This document shows positions 26,652 through 36,503 of a DNA stretch of 60,247 nt, one piece after another; positions within the stretch are counted from its first letter, which is position 1; every line of letters begins with the position of its first letter. The DNA lies in assembly GCA_903970405.1 (NCBI GenBank), contig CAJCIT010000027.1, positions 1 to 60,247 on the forward strand, given 5' to 3'. Below the pieces are notes generated by a model, which ran no database searches, was not told where the DNA came from, and worked only from the letters and a program-made list of their open reading frames with translations. A program made the translations under genes and the position numbers. This DNA is from Acidobacteriaceae bacterium (GTDB lineage Bacteria > Acidobacteriota > Terriglobia > Bryobacterales > Bryobacteraceae).

Positions 26652-28388
26652 GTGTCGCGAAATGTTGCTGATGTCATGTGGGAGATGCTGGCGAAAGCCG
26701 GAGTCAAACGCTGCTATGGAATCGTGGGGGACGCGTTGAACCCGGTGATTGACGCGCTGCGGCGCAACGGTCAGATCGAGTTTATTCACGTTCGTCACGA
26801 AGAATATGGCGTCTTCGCCGCAGTTGCCGATGCTTACTTCAGCGGCAGCCCGGTGGTGGTGTGCGGCACCGCCGGTCCCGGCGTAACGCACCTATTCAAC
26901 GGGCTGATGGACGCACGGAAAGAAGGCGCGCCGATCATCGCCATCGCCGGCGATGTCGAAACCAAGCTCATGGACACCTCCGCTCTGGAGGAATTGAACC
27001 CTTACAAATTCTTCGACACGGCGTGCCTTTACATCGGGCGAATCGTCAACCCTGAGCAAGTGCGGGCCGTGGTCACCACCGCGATTCTGACCGCCGTTAC
27101 CGACAAAGGGCCGGTGGCGATCTCGATGCCTGGCGACATCGCGTCGGCGAAGGCGCCGGATGCTTCCTCCCACACGGTCACGCTTCCCGGAGCGCCCGTC
27201 TTTCGCCCCGCCGACGCGGACCTTGACAAGTTAGTGGAAATGATTGAGGCGGCGGAGAAGGTTTCGATTTTCGGCGGCGACGGCTGCCGCGATGCGCGCG
27301 ATGAGGTACTGCAGCTTGCGACGAGGCTGAAAGCGCCCGTGGGATATTCTTTTCGCGGCAAGCAATGGCTGGAGCACGACAATCCGAATGCCGTGGGGAT
27401 GACTGGCCTGCTGGGCTATGGCGGCGCTTATAAGGCGATACACGATGCGGATCTGCTGCTGTTGCTGGGCACAGACTTTCCGTTCCCGGAATTTCTGCCG
27501 GGCGATTCTGTGAAGAAAGTCCAGATCGACAGGAACCCGAAACACATCGGACGGCGGACGGCCGTCGATTTAGCCCTGGTGGGCGACATCAAGACAACCG
27601 TCACGGCGCTGCTCGCCAAGGTTCGTGACAAGACCGACAGCGGGTTTTTGGAAAAGCGCGTCGCCGAGACCGATTCGTTCCATGACCTTCTGCAGCATTA
27701 CGTAGAGAGAGGACCGGTAATTAAGCCGATCCGTCCGGAATTTCTGGCCGCGACGCTCAGCGAAGTCGCCTCCAGCGATGCGATGTTTTTCGTAGACACA
27801 GGCACGGCATGTATCTGGGCGGCACGGCACGTGAAAGGCGGACCGGACCGGCGAATCTTCGGCTCGTTTTCATGGGCTTCAATGGCCAATGCCGCGCCCA
27901 ATGCCTTTGGCGCGCAACTCGCATTCCCCGGCCGGCAGACAATTGCTTTGTGCGGCGATGGAGGGTTCACGATGCTCGCTCTCGGCGACCTGCTGACGCA
28001 GGTGCAGCGCAAGACGCCGGTAGTTCAGATCGTCCTTAACAATGAATCGCTCGACTTCGTCAATATCGAGATGCAGGAAGCCGGTGTGATGCCGTTCGGT
28101 GTCCAGTTCAAGAATCCGAATTTCGCCAAGGTTGCCGAAGCGATGGGTGCGAAAGGCATCCGCATCGAAGAACCGGGCGACGTCAGGGAAGGCCTCGCCG
28201 AGGCGCTGGCGCACCCGGGCGGTCCAGTGGTGGTAGACGTGGTGGTGGATCCCTACGCGCTGTCTTTGCCATCGCATGTTCCGTTCCATGCCGCCCAGGG
28301 GTTCACATTAAGCCTCGCCAAGCAGGTGTTGACCGGAAAGATGGATTCGGTGATCAAAACCATCGAACGGAACGTCGGGTTGATTTGA
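26652..28388 (+). CDS. poxB: Thiamine-diphosphate enzyme, pyruvate:quinone oxidoreductase (PoxB)-like
   Basis: A 578-residue enzyme with the three-domain layout of pyruvate oxidase. E50 in VRHEEYGVFAA is the catalytic glutamate, in the same numbered place as in E. coli PoxB; the central domain would hold FAD; the ThDP-binding motif runs from GDGG (435-438) to NN (463-464). The start is GTG 26652 with GGAGG 7 bases before. The C-terminal helix (SVIKTIERNVGLI) resembles the membrane-binding end of PoxB. Likely reaction: pyruvate to acetate and CO2 with electrons to quinone. Other ThDP decarboxylases are possible. Confidence 0.85.
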   Translation: MSRNVADVMWEMLAKAGVKRCYGIVGDALNPVIDALRRNGQIEFIHVRHEEYGVFAAVADAYFSGSPVVVCGTAGPGVTHLFNGLMDARKEGAPIIAIAGDVETKLMDTSALEELNPYKFFDTACLYIGRIVNPEQVRAVVTTAILTAVTDKGPVAISMPGDIASAKAPDASSHTVTLPGAPVFRPADADLDKLVEMIEAAEKVSIFGGDGCRDARDEVLQLATRLKAPVGYSFRGKQWLEHDNPNAVGMTGLLGYGGAYKAIHDADLLLLLGTDFPFPEFLPGDSVKKVQIDRNPKHIGRRTAVDLALVGDIKTTVTALLAKVRDKTDSGFLEKRVAETDSFHDLLQHYVERGPVIKPIRPEFLAATLSEVASSDAMFFVDTGTACIWAARHVKGGPDRRIFGSFSWASMANAAPNAFGAQLAFPGRQTIALCGDGGFTMLALGDLLTQVQRKTPVVQIVLNNESLDFVNIEMQEAGVMPFGVQFKNPNFAKVAEAMGAKGIRIEEPGDVREGLAEALAHPGGPVVVDVVVDPYALSLPSHVPFHAAQGFTLSLAKQVLTGKMDSVIKTIERNVGLI

Positions 28389-28417
28389 GCCCGCCGAGAG
28401 TTCCCGTCCCAATCCGC

Positions 28418-28948
28418 TCAGGACTTGATCAGGGAGACTTCCAGTTCGATTTTAAGATCGTCCCCCAGGGCAATGCCGCCGCCTTCAAGCACGGCATTCC
28501 ACGTCAGGCCGAAGTTACTGCGCTTGATCTTCGTAGTGGCTGAAGCGCCGACGCGCACGTTACCCCAGGGATCCTTGGTCTCCGCGGTAGGTCCCTCCAC
28601 CTTCAGTACCACCGGCTCAGTGACTCCGCGGATGGTGAGATCGCCGGTGACCTTAAGCTCGCCGTCGCCCGCGGGTACCACACTGGTGCTCTTGAACGTA
28701 ATAGTGGGGTACTTTTCAACATCCAGAAAGTCCGCGCTTTTCAGGTGTCCGTCGCGGGCGGCGTCCTGGGTTTGAATCGTCGCTGCGTCGATGGTGGCCT
28801 CAACCGTGGTCTGGCTGGGGTCCGCGGCATCCCAGACGATGGCGCCTTGGACGTTGCTGAACGCGCCGCGAACGTTCGTGATCATCATGTGGCGTACTAC
28901 GAAGTGAGCGCTGGAATGCGCCGGGTCAATCTTGTATGTGGTGCTCAT
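28418..28948 (-). CDS. YceI-family lipid-binding-like protein
   Basis: A 176-residue lipocalin-like YceI protein: YKIDPAHSSAHFVVRHMM, LKSADFLDVEKYPTITFKS, and a C-terminal RSNFGLTWN. The family binds isoprenoid chains such as polyprenyls. Unlike many members it has no signal peptide, so this one should be cytoplasmic. It converges on the PoxB-like gene with 29 bases between stops. There is no clear link to its neighbours. Confidence 0.9.
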   Translation of the reverse strand: MSTTYKIDPAHSSAHFVVRHMMITNVRGAFSNVQGAIVWDAADPSQTTVEATIDAATIQTQDAARDGHLKSADFLDVEKYPTITFKSTSVVPAGDGELKVTGDLTIRGVTEPVVLKVEGPTAETKDPWGNVRVGASATTKIKRSNFGLTWNAVLEGGGIALGDDLKIELEVSLIKS

Positions 28949-29007
28949 AGGTTTAGTTTAAGTCTCCTTCAGAACAGCGCGCGTTAGCAAGCCGGCGCCT
29001 GCAACCC

Positions 29008-29149
29008 TTCAGAGCCGCGACCGTCAGAACGTGTGAAGAATCTCCGATACGAAGGGACGCACCCGCGCCTACTGGGCCGCGACCGTCAGGGATCGACCGC
29101 GGCGGCGCCCGGCACAACCGGTCGCTCGCTGACGGTCGCGGCTCTGAAA
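29008..29149. repeat. Family A repeats: one half copy and one full copy
   Basis: A half arm (CTTCAGAGCCGCGACCGTCA) at 29008-29027 is followed by a full pair at 29067-29149: left arm CTGGGCCGCGACCGTCAGGG and right arm CGCTGACGGTCGCGGCTCTG. The full copy ends 2 bases before the stop of the DUF1501 gene and would form a hairpin behind its transcript. Confidence 0.8.
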
Positions 29150-29151
29150 CA

Positions 29152-30603
29152 TCACGCGAGGATTGCCGTCACCGCTTTCCCCGCGATATCGGTCAACCGG
29201 AAGTGGCGGCCCTGGAACTGAAAGGTCAACTTGGTGTGATCGATGCCAAGCCGGTTAAGAATTGTCGCCTGCAAGTCATGAACGTGCACGCCCTCTTTGA
29301 CAATGTTATAGCCGTAATCATCTGTTTCGCCGTACGTGATTCCCGGCTTGATGCCTCCGCCGGCCATCCACACCGTGAAGCAGCGGCCATGGTGGTCGCG
29401 GCCATAATCGGTGGCCGTCAACCGCCCCTGGCAATACACCGTCCGGCCAAATTCGCCGCCCCACACCACCAACGTGTCGTCAAGCATTCCGCGCTGCTCC
29501 AGATCGGTGATCAACGCAGCGGAGGCCTGGTCCACATCCTTGCAGCGCTTCGGCAATTGGACGGGCAGACCGCCGTGGTGATCCCAGTCGCGATGGTAAA
29601 GCTGGATGAAGCGCACGCCGCGCTCGGCCAATCGCCGGGCCAGCAGGCAGTTCGCGGCAAACGTGCCCGGCTTTTTCGCATCCTCGCCGTACAACTCAAA
29701 GGTCCGCGGCGGCTCTTTCGAAAGGTCCGTCAGCTCGGGCACTGACGATTGCATCCGGTAAGCCATCTCGTACTGAGTGATGCGCGCGGCGGTCTCGGGA
29801 TCGCCGAAGGCGTCAGCCTCCACGCGGTTCAACTGGCTGAGGGAATCGAGAAAATGGCGGCGATCTGTGGCTTCGAAACCGGCGGGGTTTGAGAGGTAAA
29901 GCACGGGGTCGCCCACGGAGCGAAACTTCACGCCCTGGTAACGGCTCGGCAGAAAGCCGCTGCCCCAGAGCCGGTCATAGAGAGGTTGGCCGCCACCGGC
30001 TGACGAAATCATCACCACAAAGGCCGGCAGATTTTCTGTTTCGCAGCCGATGCCGTATGAGATCCACGCACCCATGCTGGGCCGGCCACCCAGACGGAAC
30101 CCGGTCTGCGCCATCGTGACGGCGGGGTCGTGATTGATCTCCTCAGTATTGACGGCCTTCAGGAACGTCAGCTTGTCGGCGATCTTGGCCGTGTGCGGCA
30201 GTAACTCGCTGATCCACGCGCCGGATTGCCCGTGCTGCGCGAATTGAAACTTCGAAGGCACCACCGGAAACTTCGATTGCGTCGCGGACATGCCCGTCAG
30301 GCGCTGGCCCCCGCGTATGGATTCCGGCAAGTCGGCGCCTTGGAACTCAGTGAGCCGCGGCTTGAAATCGAAAAGCTCCATTTGCGAGGGGCCGCCGGAT
30401 TGGAAGAGATAAATAACGCGCTTTGCCTTCGGAGCGAAATTCGGAAAGCCCGGTAGGCCGGCGTGCGGTAAAGATGGGGGTTGTGCATCCGCGCCCAAGG
30501 CCCGTTTGCCCATGACCGACGCCAACGCCGCAACGCCGACGCCGGTTGAGTTGAGGCCGAAGAAGTGGCGGCGGGTCATGTGGTCGCATTTCTGGTGGTG
30601 CAT
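29152..30603 (-). CDS. Tat-exported DUF1501 protein
   Basis: A 483-residue member of DUF1501, a sulfatase-like/alkaline-phosphatase-fold family, exported through Tat ([19 protein letters not shown]). Recognisable family segments include [44 protein letters not shown] and [11 protein letters not shown]. It follows the DUF1549/DUF1553 gene by 12 bases, the standard arrangement in Planctomycetes and Acidobacteria, where the two are thought to form an extracytoplasmic polymer-degrading or electron-linked system of unknown substrate. The first ATG at 30603 is used; ATG 30579 would also keep the Tat signal. Confidence 0.9.
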   Translation of the reverse strand: MHHQKCDHMTRRHFFGLNSTGVGVAALASVMGKRALGADAQPPSLPHAGLPGFPNFAPKAKRVIYLFQSGGPSQMELFDFKPRLTEFQGADLPESIRGGQRLTGMSATQSKFPVVPSKFQFAQHGQSGAWISELLPHTAKIADKLTFLKAVNTEEINHDPAVTMAQTGFRLGGRPSMGAWISYGIGCETENLPAFVVMISSAGGGQPLYDRLWGSGFLPSRYQGVKFRSVGDPVLYLSNPAGFEATDRRHFLDSLSQLNRVEADAFGDPETAARITQYEMAYRMQSSVPELTDLSKEPPRTFELYGEDAKKPGTFAANCLLARRLAERGVRFIQLYHRDWDHHGGLPVQLPKRCKDVDQASAALITDLEQRGMLDDTLVVWGGEFGRTVYCQGRLTATDYGRDHHGRCFTVWMAGGGIKPGITYGETDDYGYNIVKEGVHVHDLQATILNRLGIDHTKLTFQFQGRHFRLTDIAGKAVTAILA

Positions 30604-30615
30604 TGGTGGTCTCTT

Positions 30616-33600
30616 CTATTCTTTACTGACGGCCGCGTCCATGTTGAGCAGAAGACTCGCCACCACGGTGTAGGCGGCAAGCTCGCTCGGTTTCAGATCT
30701 GTTCTTGTGGGCGATTCGCCCTGCTTCAGAAAGGCTGCGGCGGCCGCCGGATTCGCTTCGTATTTCAGCTGGGCCGATTCGAAGGCCTCGCGGAGAATTG
30801 GCGCTTCGGCCGGACGCGGCGCGCGTGCCAGCAGCAGCCTCACGCCGTAGGCCAAACGACTATCGGCGCCCGATCCGCCTTCCACCATCATGCGTTCAGC
30901 AAGCTTGCGCGCGGCTTCGAGGAACGTCACGTCATTCATCAGGTCCAGCGCCTGGAGGGGCGAGTTGGTCCGGTTCTCATAGACGGTACAGACTTCGCGG
31001 TTGGTGGCATCGAAGTTGGTCATGAAGGGAGGGGGCGTGGTTCGCCGCCAATACGTGTAGAGGCTCCGCCGATAAAGGTCCGGGCCTTTTGACTGGACAT
31101 ATCCGCCGCCGTCGCCGAGTTCCTGCCAGAGACCGGGCGGCTGATAAGGCTTCACCGACGGCCCGCCCACGTGTTCAGTGAGCAGGCCGGAGGCGGCCAG
31201 CGCTTCATCGCGAATAACTTCCGGACCCAGCCGGAAGCGCGGCCCGCGCGCGAGCAAACGATTATTCGGATCGCGTTCCAGCATTTCCGGTGTAACGGCG
31301 GAGGCCTGCCGGTAAGTGGCGCTGGTCACCGTCAGCCTTTGCATGGCCTTCACGTTCCAACCGCTTTCCATGAATTGGACGGCCAGCCAATCCAGCAGTT
31401 CCGGATGCACAGGCCATTCGCCTTGGGATCCGAAGTCATCGACGGTCTTGACAATGCCGGTACCGAAATACGATTGCCAGAATCGATTTACAGTGACGCG
31501 GGCGGTCAGCGGATTTGAGCGATCCGCCAGCCACTGCGCCAGGCCCAACCGGTTCCGCGGCCACTCCGGTTTGACGGAAGGCAGGACTTCCGGAACGCCT
31601 GGAGTGACGGGATCGCCGGGCGCGTCATAGGCGCCGCGCTTCAAAAGGAACGACGGCCGGTTTGCCCCATCCGCCATCACCATGACGGTAGGGATGGAAT
31701 CGTAGTAGACGTCGCGCTCTTTCTGAGCCGCGATGAGTTGCTGGCGAGCTTCCTTGATCGCCTCAGTCGCGGCCGAGGCCAGGAAGGCTAGCTCCAGCTT
31801 CGCGGCCTGAGCGGGCGTCCGTTGTCCCGAAGGCAGCGCAGCCAGTTTGGAGACTGGGTCGGGAACAGAGACAGCCGCCGCTTCCTGCTCAGTAAGCGCC
31901 ACCTTATAGACCCGCACGTCGGCCACCGCGCCCTTATATTTCATGCCGCCCGCCGAGCCGATGCGGAAGGGGACCTTTTCATCGGCGCGAAAGGGTTCGT
32001 TCAACTGGTCGAACAATGTGGTGGTTTCCACGGGCCGGCCATTGATGTAGACATGAATACCCGCTGCTTTGCGCTTGCCGTCATAGGAGACCAGCACATG
32101 CTGCCACTCGTTCAGATGGAGCGGTTGTTTGGTCTCGAGGCGGATGCCGAGGTCGGTCCACCGGTGGATGATGTGAAGGCGCAGCTTTCCGTCGATGATA
32201 TACAGCCCATGGCCCGTGCCTTCGAAGTAATCTTCCGATTGCGAGAAAATGCCGGAGTTCGCCGTAGCAGGTTCGATCCACGCCGAGAACGTGAACGGCT
32301 CCAAATAGCCGAACCGGGCAATCGATTGCGCCAGCTCAATCGTCTTCGTACCGTCGAAGGCCCAGGCTGGTCCGGCGGGGCTTTGCTCCGTCGCAGGAAG
32401 ATCCTTTGAAAGTGTGGCGTTCGAACGGAAGGCCAGTTCGCGGGTCACCGTTTCATCGCCGGATGACGCATCGCCACCTGACGCGCCAGTGGCAATGCGA
32501 AGCTCCCACTGCCGTTGCGCGGCTTCGCGTTCCGGCCGCAGGGCTTCGTACTTCGTCTCCATCGCGCGAACCGCGGCTGTCAAAGCGTCGAGCTTCCGTT
32601 GCTGCTCCGGCAACGGCGCCTTGATCGCGGGCTCTTCGTTGCCGTAGTTGTAACTGAAGCCCTTCTCATCGGGAATCTGATTGAAGTAGGCAAATAACTG
32701 GTAGAAGTTCTTCTGAGAAATCGGGTCGTACTTATGGTCATGGCAGCGCGCGCAGCCCACCGTCAGGCCCATGAAGACGGTGGAGGTGGTCTGTACCCGG
32801 TCCGCCACATACTCGACGCGGTACTCCTCGGGAATGATGCCGCCCTCGCCGTTCGTGCGATGGTTGCGATTGAATCCGGTGGCAATCTTTTGTGACAGCG
32901 TGGCGTGAGGCAGCAGGTCGCCCGCGATCTGTTCCACGGTGAACTGGTCGAACGGCATGTTCCGGTTAAAGGCATCGATAACCCAGTCGCGCCAGCGCCA
33001 CATGTCCCGTGGACCGTCCGTCTGGTAACCGTTGGTGTCGCCATAACGTGAGGCTTCCATCCAGCGGTAGGCCATGCGCTCGCCGTACCGCGGGGAACTC
33101 AGCAGCCGGTCGACCAGCTTTTCGTAAGCGGCGGGGGACCGGTCCGAAAGAAACGCATCCACCTCATTGGGAGTCGGTGGCAGGCCGGTCAGATCCAGCG
33201 TGACGCGGCGGATGAGCGTGGGGCGGTCGGCCTCCGGACTCGGTTTCAGACCCTCGCGCTCAAGCCGGCTTAGGATGAAGCGGTCAATCGGATTCCGAAC
33301 CCAAGCTGCGTTTTGGACTACCGGCAGGTGCGGACGCTCAGGGGCGATGAATGACCAGAAGGGCTGCCATTTGGCGCCCTGCTCAATCCAGCGCCGGATG
33401 AGCTGGATGTCGGAATCTTTCAGCTTCTCCTTACCCATGTAGCCGGGTGGCATGCGAACGGCCGGGTCCGTGGACGCGATGCGCCGGAACGCTTCGCTGG
33501 CGTCAGGGTCGCCGGGCACGATGGCTCGCTTGCCGGAACGGAGTTCAATGGTTGCGCCGGACTCAATGTCAAAGCGAAGTTTTGTTTTTCGATTCGCCGC

Positions 33601-33756
33601 ATCCGGACCGTGGCAGGTGAAGCATTTGTCAGAGAGGATGGGGCGGATATCGCGATTGAATTCCACCGGTTGCGCCGTGGCCGGAGCGCCGAATAACGCG
33701 AGGCTGAAGACTATGGCAGACCAGGCCCGGGCGCGATTCGATAGATGCCTCACCAC
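30616..33756 (-). CDS. Secreted cytochrome-type PSCyt1-DUF1549-LamG-DUF1553 protein
   Basis: A 1046-residue exported protein. After the signal peptide (AWSAIVFSLALFGAPATAQ) a planctomycete-type cytochrome c domain carries CFTCHG (C45, C48, H49). DUF1549 follows at about 135-345, including a second CxxCH (VGCARCHDHKYDPI). A concanavalin-like LamG domain, about 460-630 (PFTFSAWIEPATANSG...), is inserted. DUF1553 covers about 710-1010 (NRFWQSYFGTGIV, TSATYRQAS, NSPLQALDLMND). Start is GTG 33756; the ribosome-binding site is weak. The LamG insertion suggests binding to a carbohydrate. The gene leads a two-gene unit with DUF1501. Confidence 0.9.
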   Translation of the reverse strand: MVRHLSNRARAWSAIVFSLALFGAPATAQPVEFNRDIRPILSDKCFTCHGPDAANRKTKLRFDIESGATIELRSGKRAIVPGDPDASEAFRRIASTDPAVRMPPGYMGKEKLKDSDIQLIRRWIEQGAKWQPFWSFIAPERPHLPVVQNAAWVRNPIDRFILSRLEREGLKPSPEADRPTLIRRVTLDLTGLPPTPNEVDAFLSDRSPAAYEKLVDRLLSSPRYGERMAYRWMEASRYGDTNGYQTDGPRDMWRWRDWVIDAFNRNMPFDQFTVEQIAGDLLPHATLSQKIATGFNRNHRTNGEGGIIPEEYRVEYVADRVQTTSTVFMGLTVGCARCHDHKYDPISQKNFYQLFAYFNQIPDEKGFSYNYGNEEPAIKAPLPEQQRKLDALTAAVRAMETKYEALRPEREAAQRQWELRIATGASGGDASSGDETVTRELAFRSNATLSKDLPATEQSPAGPAWAFDGTKTIELAQSIARFGYLEPFTFSAWIEPATANSGIFSQSEDYFEGTGHGLYIIDGKLRLHIIHRWTDLGIRLETKQPLHLNEWQHVLVSYDGKRKAAGIHVYINGRPVETTTLFDQLNEPFRADEKVPFRIGSAGGMKYKGAVADVRVYKVALTEQEAAAVSVPDPVSKLAALPSGQRTPAQAAKLELAFLASAATEAIKEARQQLIAAQKERDVYYDSIPTVMVMADGANRPSFLLKRGAYDAPGDPVTPGVPEVLPSVKPEWPRNRLGLAQWLADRSNPLTARVTVNRFWQSYFGTGIVKTVDDFGSQGEWPVHPELLDWLAVQFMESGWNVKAMQRLTVTSATYRQASAVTPEMLERDPNNRLLARGPRFRLGPEVIRDEALAASGLLTEHVGGPSVKPYQPPGLWQELGDGGGYVQSKGPDLYRRSLYTYWRRTTPPPFMTNFDATNREVCTVYENRTNSPLQALDLMNDVTFLEAARKLAERMMVEGGSGADSRLAYGVRLLLARAPRPAEAPILREAFESAQLKYEANPAAAAAFLKQGESPTRTDLKPSELAAYTVVASLLLNMDAAVSKE

Positions 33757-33782
33757 TCAAGTAAATCACGCGCTGAGAACAA

Positions 33783-33873
33783 CGCCTTCAGAGCCGCGAC
33801 CGTCAGGGAGCGACCGGTTGGCCGGATAGGAACAACACCGCGGTCGCTCCCTGACGGTCGCGGCTCTGAGGCG
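33783..33873. repeat. Family A palindromic repeat, full copy
   Basis: The best-preserved copy: left arm CGCCTTCAGAGCCGCGACCG and right arm GACGGTCGCGGCTCTGAGGC flank a spacer of about 24 bases. It lies upstream of the DUF1549/1553 gene and directly behind the stop of the response-regulator gene at 33881, which it may protect or terminate. Confidence 0.88.
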
Positions 33874-33880
33874 TGGGCGT

Positions 33881-34309
33881 CTATCGGGCTGGGGCGGCTC
33901 GCGATGCCGCTTCATCCAGTAAATTGCGCACCACCTTCCCGATCTTCAAATACTCTTCTAGATCGGGAGGCTTGGCGATGAATTTGTGGATCTGAAACGC
34001 AGCCAGCCGGGCACGTTCGTGAACCGAAGAAGAGGAACTGAGCACCGCAATAGGGACACTGGCCAAGGCCGGCGTCTCGCGAATCACCTGCAAAATTTCC
34101 AACCCATCGTTCTTCGGCACGTTCAAGTCAAGAATCATCAGGTCAGGTGTGGATTGCGGGATGGACCAGTCAGAGTTGCGGATGCGATCGATCACTTCGC
34201 GGCCGTCCTCGAACAAGACGAGATCGCACTCCACCGAGGCGTCGTTGAGCGCCATGCGAAGAAGCTCAACATCGGCCGGGTTATCTTCGACGAGGAAAAT
34301 CTTGCTCAT
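33881..34309 (-). CDS. Single-domain response regulator (Rcp1-like)
   Basis: A 142-residue receiver domain with nothing attached. Acidic pocket E8/D9 (VEDN), phosphoacceptor D61 (LMILDLNVPKNDG), the switch serines (AVLSSSSS) and K (KFIAKPP) are present. The start ATG 34309 is favoured by GAGGAG 8 bases before. It lies 25 bases behind the CHASE8-like kinase whose DLQEP-type H box typically pairs with Rcp1-like receivers. It must pass its signal by protein contact because it has no output domain. Confidence 0.9.
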   Translation of the reverse strand: MSKIFLVEDNPADVELLRMALNDASVECDLVLFEDGREVIDRIRNSDWSIPQSTPDLMILDLNVPKNDGLEILQVIRETPALASVPIAVLSSSSSVHERARLAAFQIHKFIAKPPDLEEYLKIGKVVRNLLDEAASRAAPAR

Positions 34310-34334
34310 AATAGTCACTCCTCAACGAGCGCAT

Positions 34335-35918
34335 TCAATTATCCTTCTTCGATGCCTGCGCGGCAATCAGGCCGGCAGGCAACGTGAAAATGAAATTCGA
34401 TCCTTGACCCAGCTCGGACTCCACCCAGATGCGGCCGCCATATCGTTCCACCACCCGCTGGCAAATCGCGAGTCCGATGCCCGTGCCGGGAATCTTTTGG
34501 CCGTGCAGCCGCTTAAACGCGACAAAGATTTTCGAATGATACTCGGGGGCGATTCCCATGCCGTTGTCGGCGACGCAGATCTGAATATAGCCCTCCACGT
34601 GCCCGGTGGCGATGTCGATTCGAGGAGGCTGGTCACTGCGGTATTTGATGGCGTTGCCGATCAGGTTTTGGAACAACGGAACGAAGTGACTCTCAAATCC
34701 CAGGATGACCGGCAGGCGCGCGGCTTCGATAGCCGCTCCGCTCTCGGCGATGGCGACCGAGAGATTTTCGCGCGCCTGTTCAACGACCCGATTCAAATCC
34801 ACGGGTTGGGCCGGCTGATCGAAGCGGGCGCCAATCTCGGCGAATGCCAGGAGGTCGGCGAGCAGCTCACGCATCCGTCTGGTGCCGTTCTCGATATTTT
34901 CAACGAACATAGATGTCTGCTTGTCGATGACGCCGGAACAGCGCAATACAAGAAGTTGCGAATAAACGGTGATCATGCGGAGGGGTTCCTGCAGATCGTG
35001 ACTGGCGATGAAAGCGAACCGTTCCAGGTCTTCGTTCGAGCGAGCCAGGCTTTCATTGGAGGTACGCAGTTCCGCATTGAGTTGGGCGACGCTCTCGAGA
35101 GTGGCTTCGAGCGAATCATGCGCTTTCCGGGCGTCGCTCAATGCCTGTTCGCGGGCCAGCAGCGCTTGGCGCAGTTCGCGATCGCGCGTCTGGATGCTGG
35201 ACAGCATCTCATTGAAGGCGTCCACCAGCAGGCCGAGCTCGTCGCCCGAGAGTCTTTGCGCGCGAACGCTGTAGTCGCGGGAGGCGGAGACCCGCGCCGT
35301 CACGCCGGCGAGCTCAACAATGGGCGTAGCGATCAGCGACCGGAGCCGGGACGATAACAGAAAGGCTGCCAAAATGGCGAACACGAAGACGGCGGCCACG
35401 GTGGCGCCGTAGAGTTGCACACGCTCATATATTTCGCCCAGATCGTACACCAGGACAAGAGTGCCAACCCTCTCGCCAAGGTGAATAATCGGACGGAAGA
35501 CCGTCAGCGCCCCGTCTTCAAAGCGAATGTCCTCGGCGGAGCGCGGCGCCGGACAGATTGCGGCCGCGCCGGTCCGCGTGTATTTGGCGAAGAGCGCTCC
35601 ATCCGGTTGGTAGACGCACGCCGTCACGACGTGGACGCGGACCTGCAAGGAAGCCAGAGTCTCGTTGGCCGATGTGGGATCGTCGAAACTGAGGGCGCCG
35701 GTGGTGTTATCGGCGATGATATGCGAAAGAGCGGACAGGTCGTTCCTGAGATAGCCTTGAAACAGCACGAAATCGGCGAAAATGATGCCGATGCCGGCCA
35801 GGATCATCGCGCCGGCGGCGGTGGCCATCACGGTCAGCATCAGCTTCCGCCGTATCGGCATGTCGCGCAGATTGCGGCCCCACGACACAAGCGGACGGGA
35901 TGTAGTGCTATTTTTCAA
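34335..35918 (-). CDS. Membrane sensor histidine kinase with CHASE8-like sensor and HAMP
   Basis: A 527-residue inner-membrane kinase. Two membrane helices (about 24-50 and 168-190) flank a periplasmic sensor that looks like CHASE8, the sensor type of YfiN diguanylate cyclases. A HAMP domain (about 190-245), a coiled coil, a HisKA domain with H box FIASHDLQEPLRM, and HATPase_c (NAIKYRSDQPP, DNGMGI, GTGIGLAICQRV) follow. Its start overlaps the end of the YfiR-like gene by 11 bases. YfiR proteins inhibit CHASE8 sensors from the periplasm, so the neighbour is its likely controller. Confidence 0.9.
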   Translation of the reverse strand: MKNSTTSRPLVSWGRNLRDMPIRRKLMLTVMATAAGAMILAGIGIIFADFVLFQGYLRNDLSALSHIIADNTTGALSFDDPTSANETLASLQVRVHVVTACVYQPDGALFAKYTRTGAAAICPAPRSAEDIRFEDGALTVFRPIIHLGERVGTLVLVYDLGEIYERVQLYGATVAAVFVFAILAAFLLSSRLRSLIATPIVELAGVTARVSASRDYSVRAQRLSGDELGLLVDAFNEMLSSIQTRDRELRQALLAREQALSDARKAHDSLEATLESVAQLNAELRTSNESLARSNEDLERFAFIASHDLQEPLRMITVYSQLLVLRCSGVIDKQTSMFVENIENGTRRMRELLADLLAFAEIGARFDQPAQPVDLNRVVEQARENLSVAIAESGAAIEAARLPVILGFESHFVPLFQNLIGNAIKYRSDQPPRIDIATGHVEGYIQICVADNGMGIAPEYHSKIFVAFKRLHGQKIPGTGIGLAICQRVVERYGGRIWVESELGQGSNFIFTLPAGLIAAQASKKDN

Positions 35919-36501
35919 CGGTCCTCGCTACCAAAAGTAGTTTGGAACTCAGCTTCAGGCCCGCGCCGATGGCCGCCCTTAGATTGATGTCGAAGCGGAC
36001 GCGGCGGTTGTCAATGACAAATCCGATCATTCCTCCCTGGTGTATGAAGTCAGCGCCCTCGCCAACGGTGAGAACGGCTGGACCGGCCGAAGCGAGCGCT
36101 GCGGCGACGGGCCTTCCATTGCCTATATAGAGCACCTGGCACCCTTTCTGCTGATCGCTTCGTAACCGCTCCACGGCGACCCGGCGTCCGCTCACGGACT
36201 CGCCCTCGACGATCTGATCGATGGCGCGGCCGAACGGATCTTCTCCTGCAATACAGATGGTCAGCGGGGCATCGGCGGAGGCGAAAGCGGCAGGCGGCCA
36301 GTCCACGAATTTGGTGAAGTTGAGCAGAAAGGCGGCTCTGACGTCATATTCCAGCGAAGGGGAGGGCGCGTAAAGCCCGGCGCCCGGCCGGCCGGCGATC
36401 AGCGCGGTTGCGAACAGGAATAGGAGAACACGGCACACTGCCGGCGCCACGAAGGGCGGCGGAGGCCACCGTCGGGATTTCCTTCCGGACCCGGACGTCA
36501 T
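35908..36501 (-). CDS. YfiR-like periplasmic regulator (DUF4154)
   Basis: A 197-residue exported protein with a hydrophobic N-terminal segment (VCRVLLFLFATALIAG) and the YfiR fold: EYDVRAAFLLNFTKFVDWP, LTICIAGEDPFG, KGCQVLYIGN, GGMIGFVIDNRRVRFDIN. The two cysteines in TICIAG and KGCQV match the conserved disulfide of the family. In Pseudomonas, YfiR holds the CHASE8 cyclase YfiN inactive. Here the next gene encodes a CHASE8-like kinase, and the upstream TonB-dependent receptor is only 2 bases away. Confidence 0.87.
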   Translation of the reverse strand: MTSGSGRKSRRWPPPPFVAPAVCRVLLFLFATALIAGRPGAGLYAPSPSLEYDVRAAFLLNFTKFVDWPPAAFASADAPLTICIAGEDPFGRAIDQIVEGESVSGRRVAVERLRSDQQKGCQVLYIGNGRPVAAALASAGPAVLTVGEGADFIHQGGMIGFVIDNRRVRFDINLRAAIGAGLKLSSKLLLVARTVEK

Positions 36502-36503
36502 GA

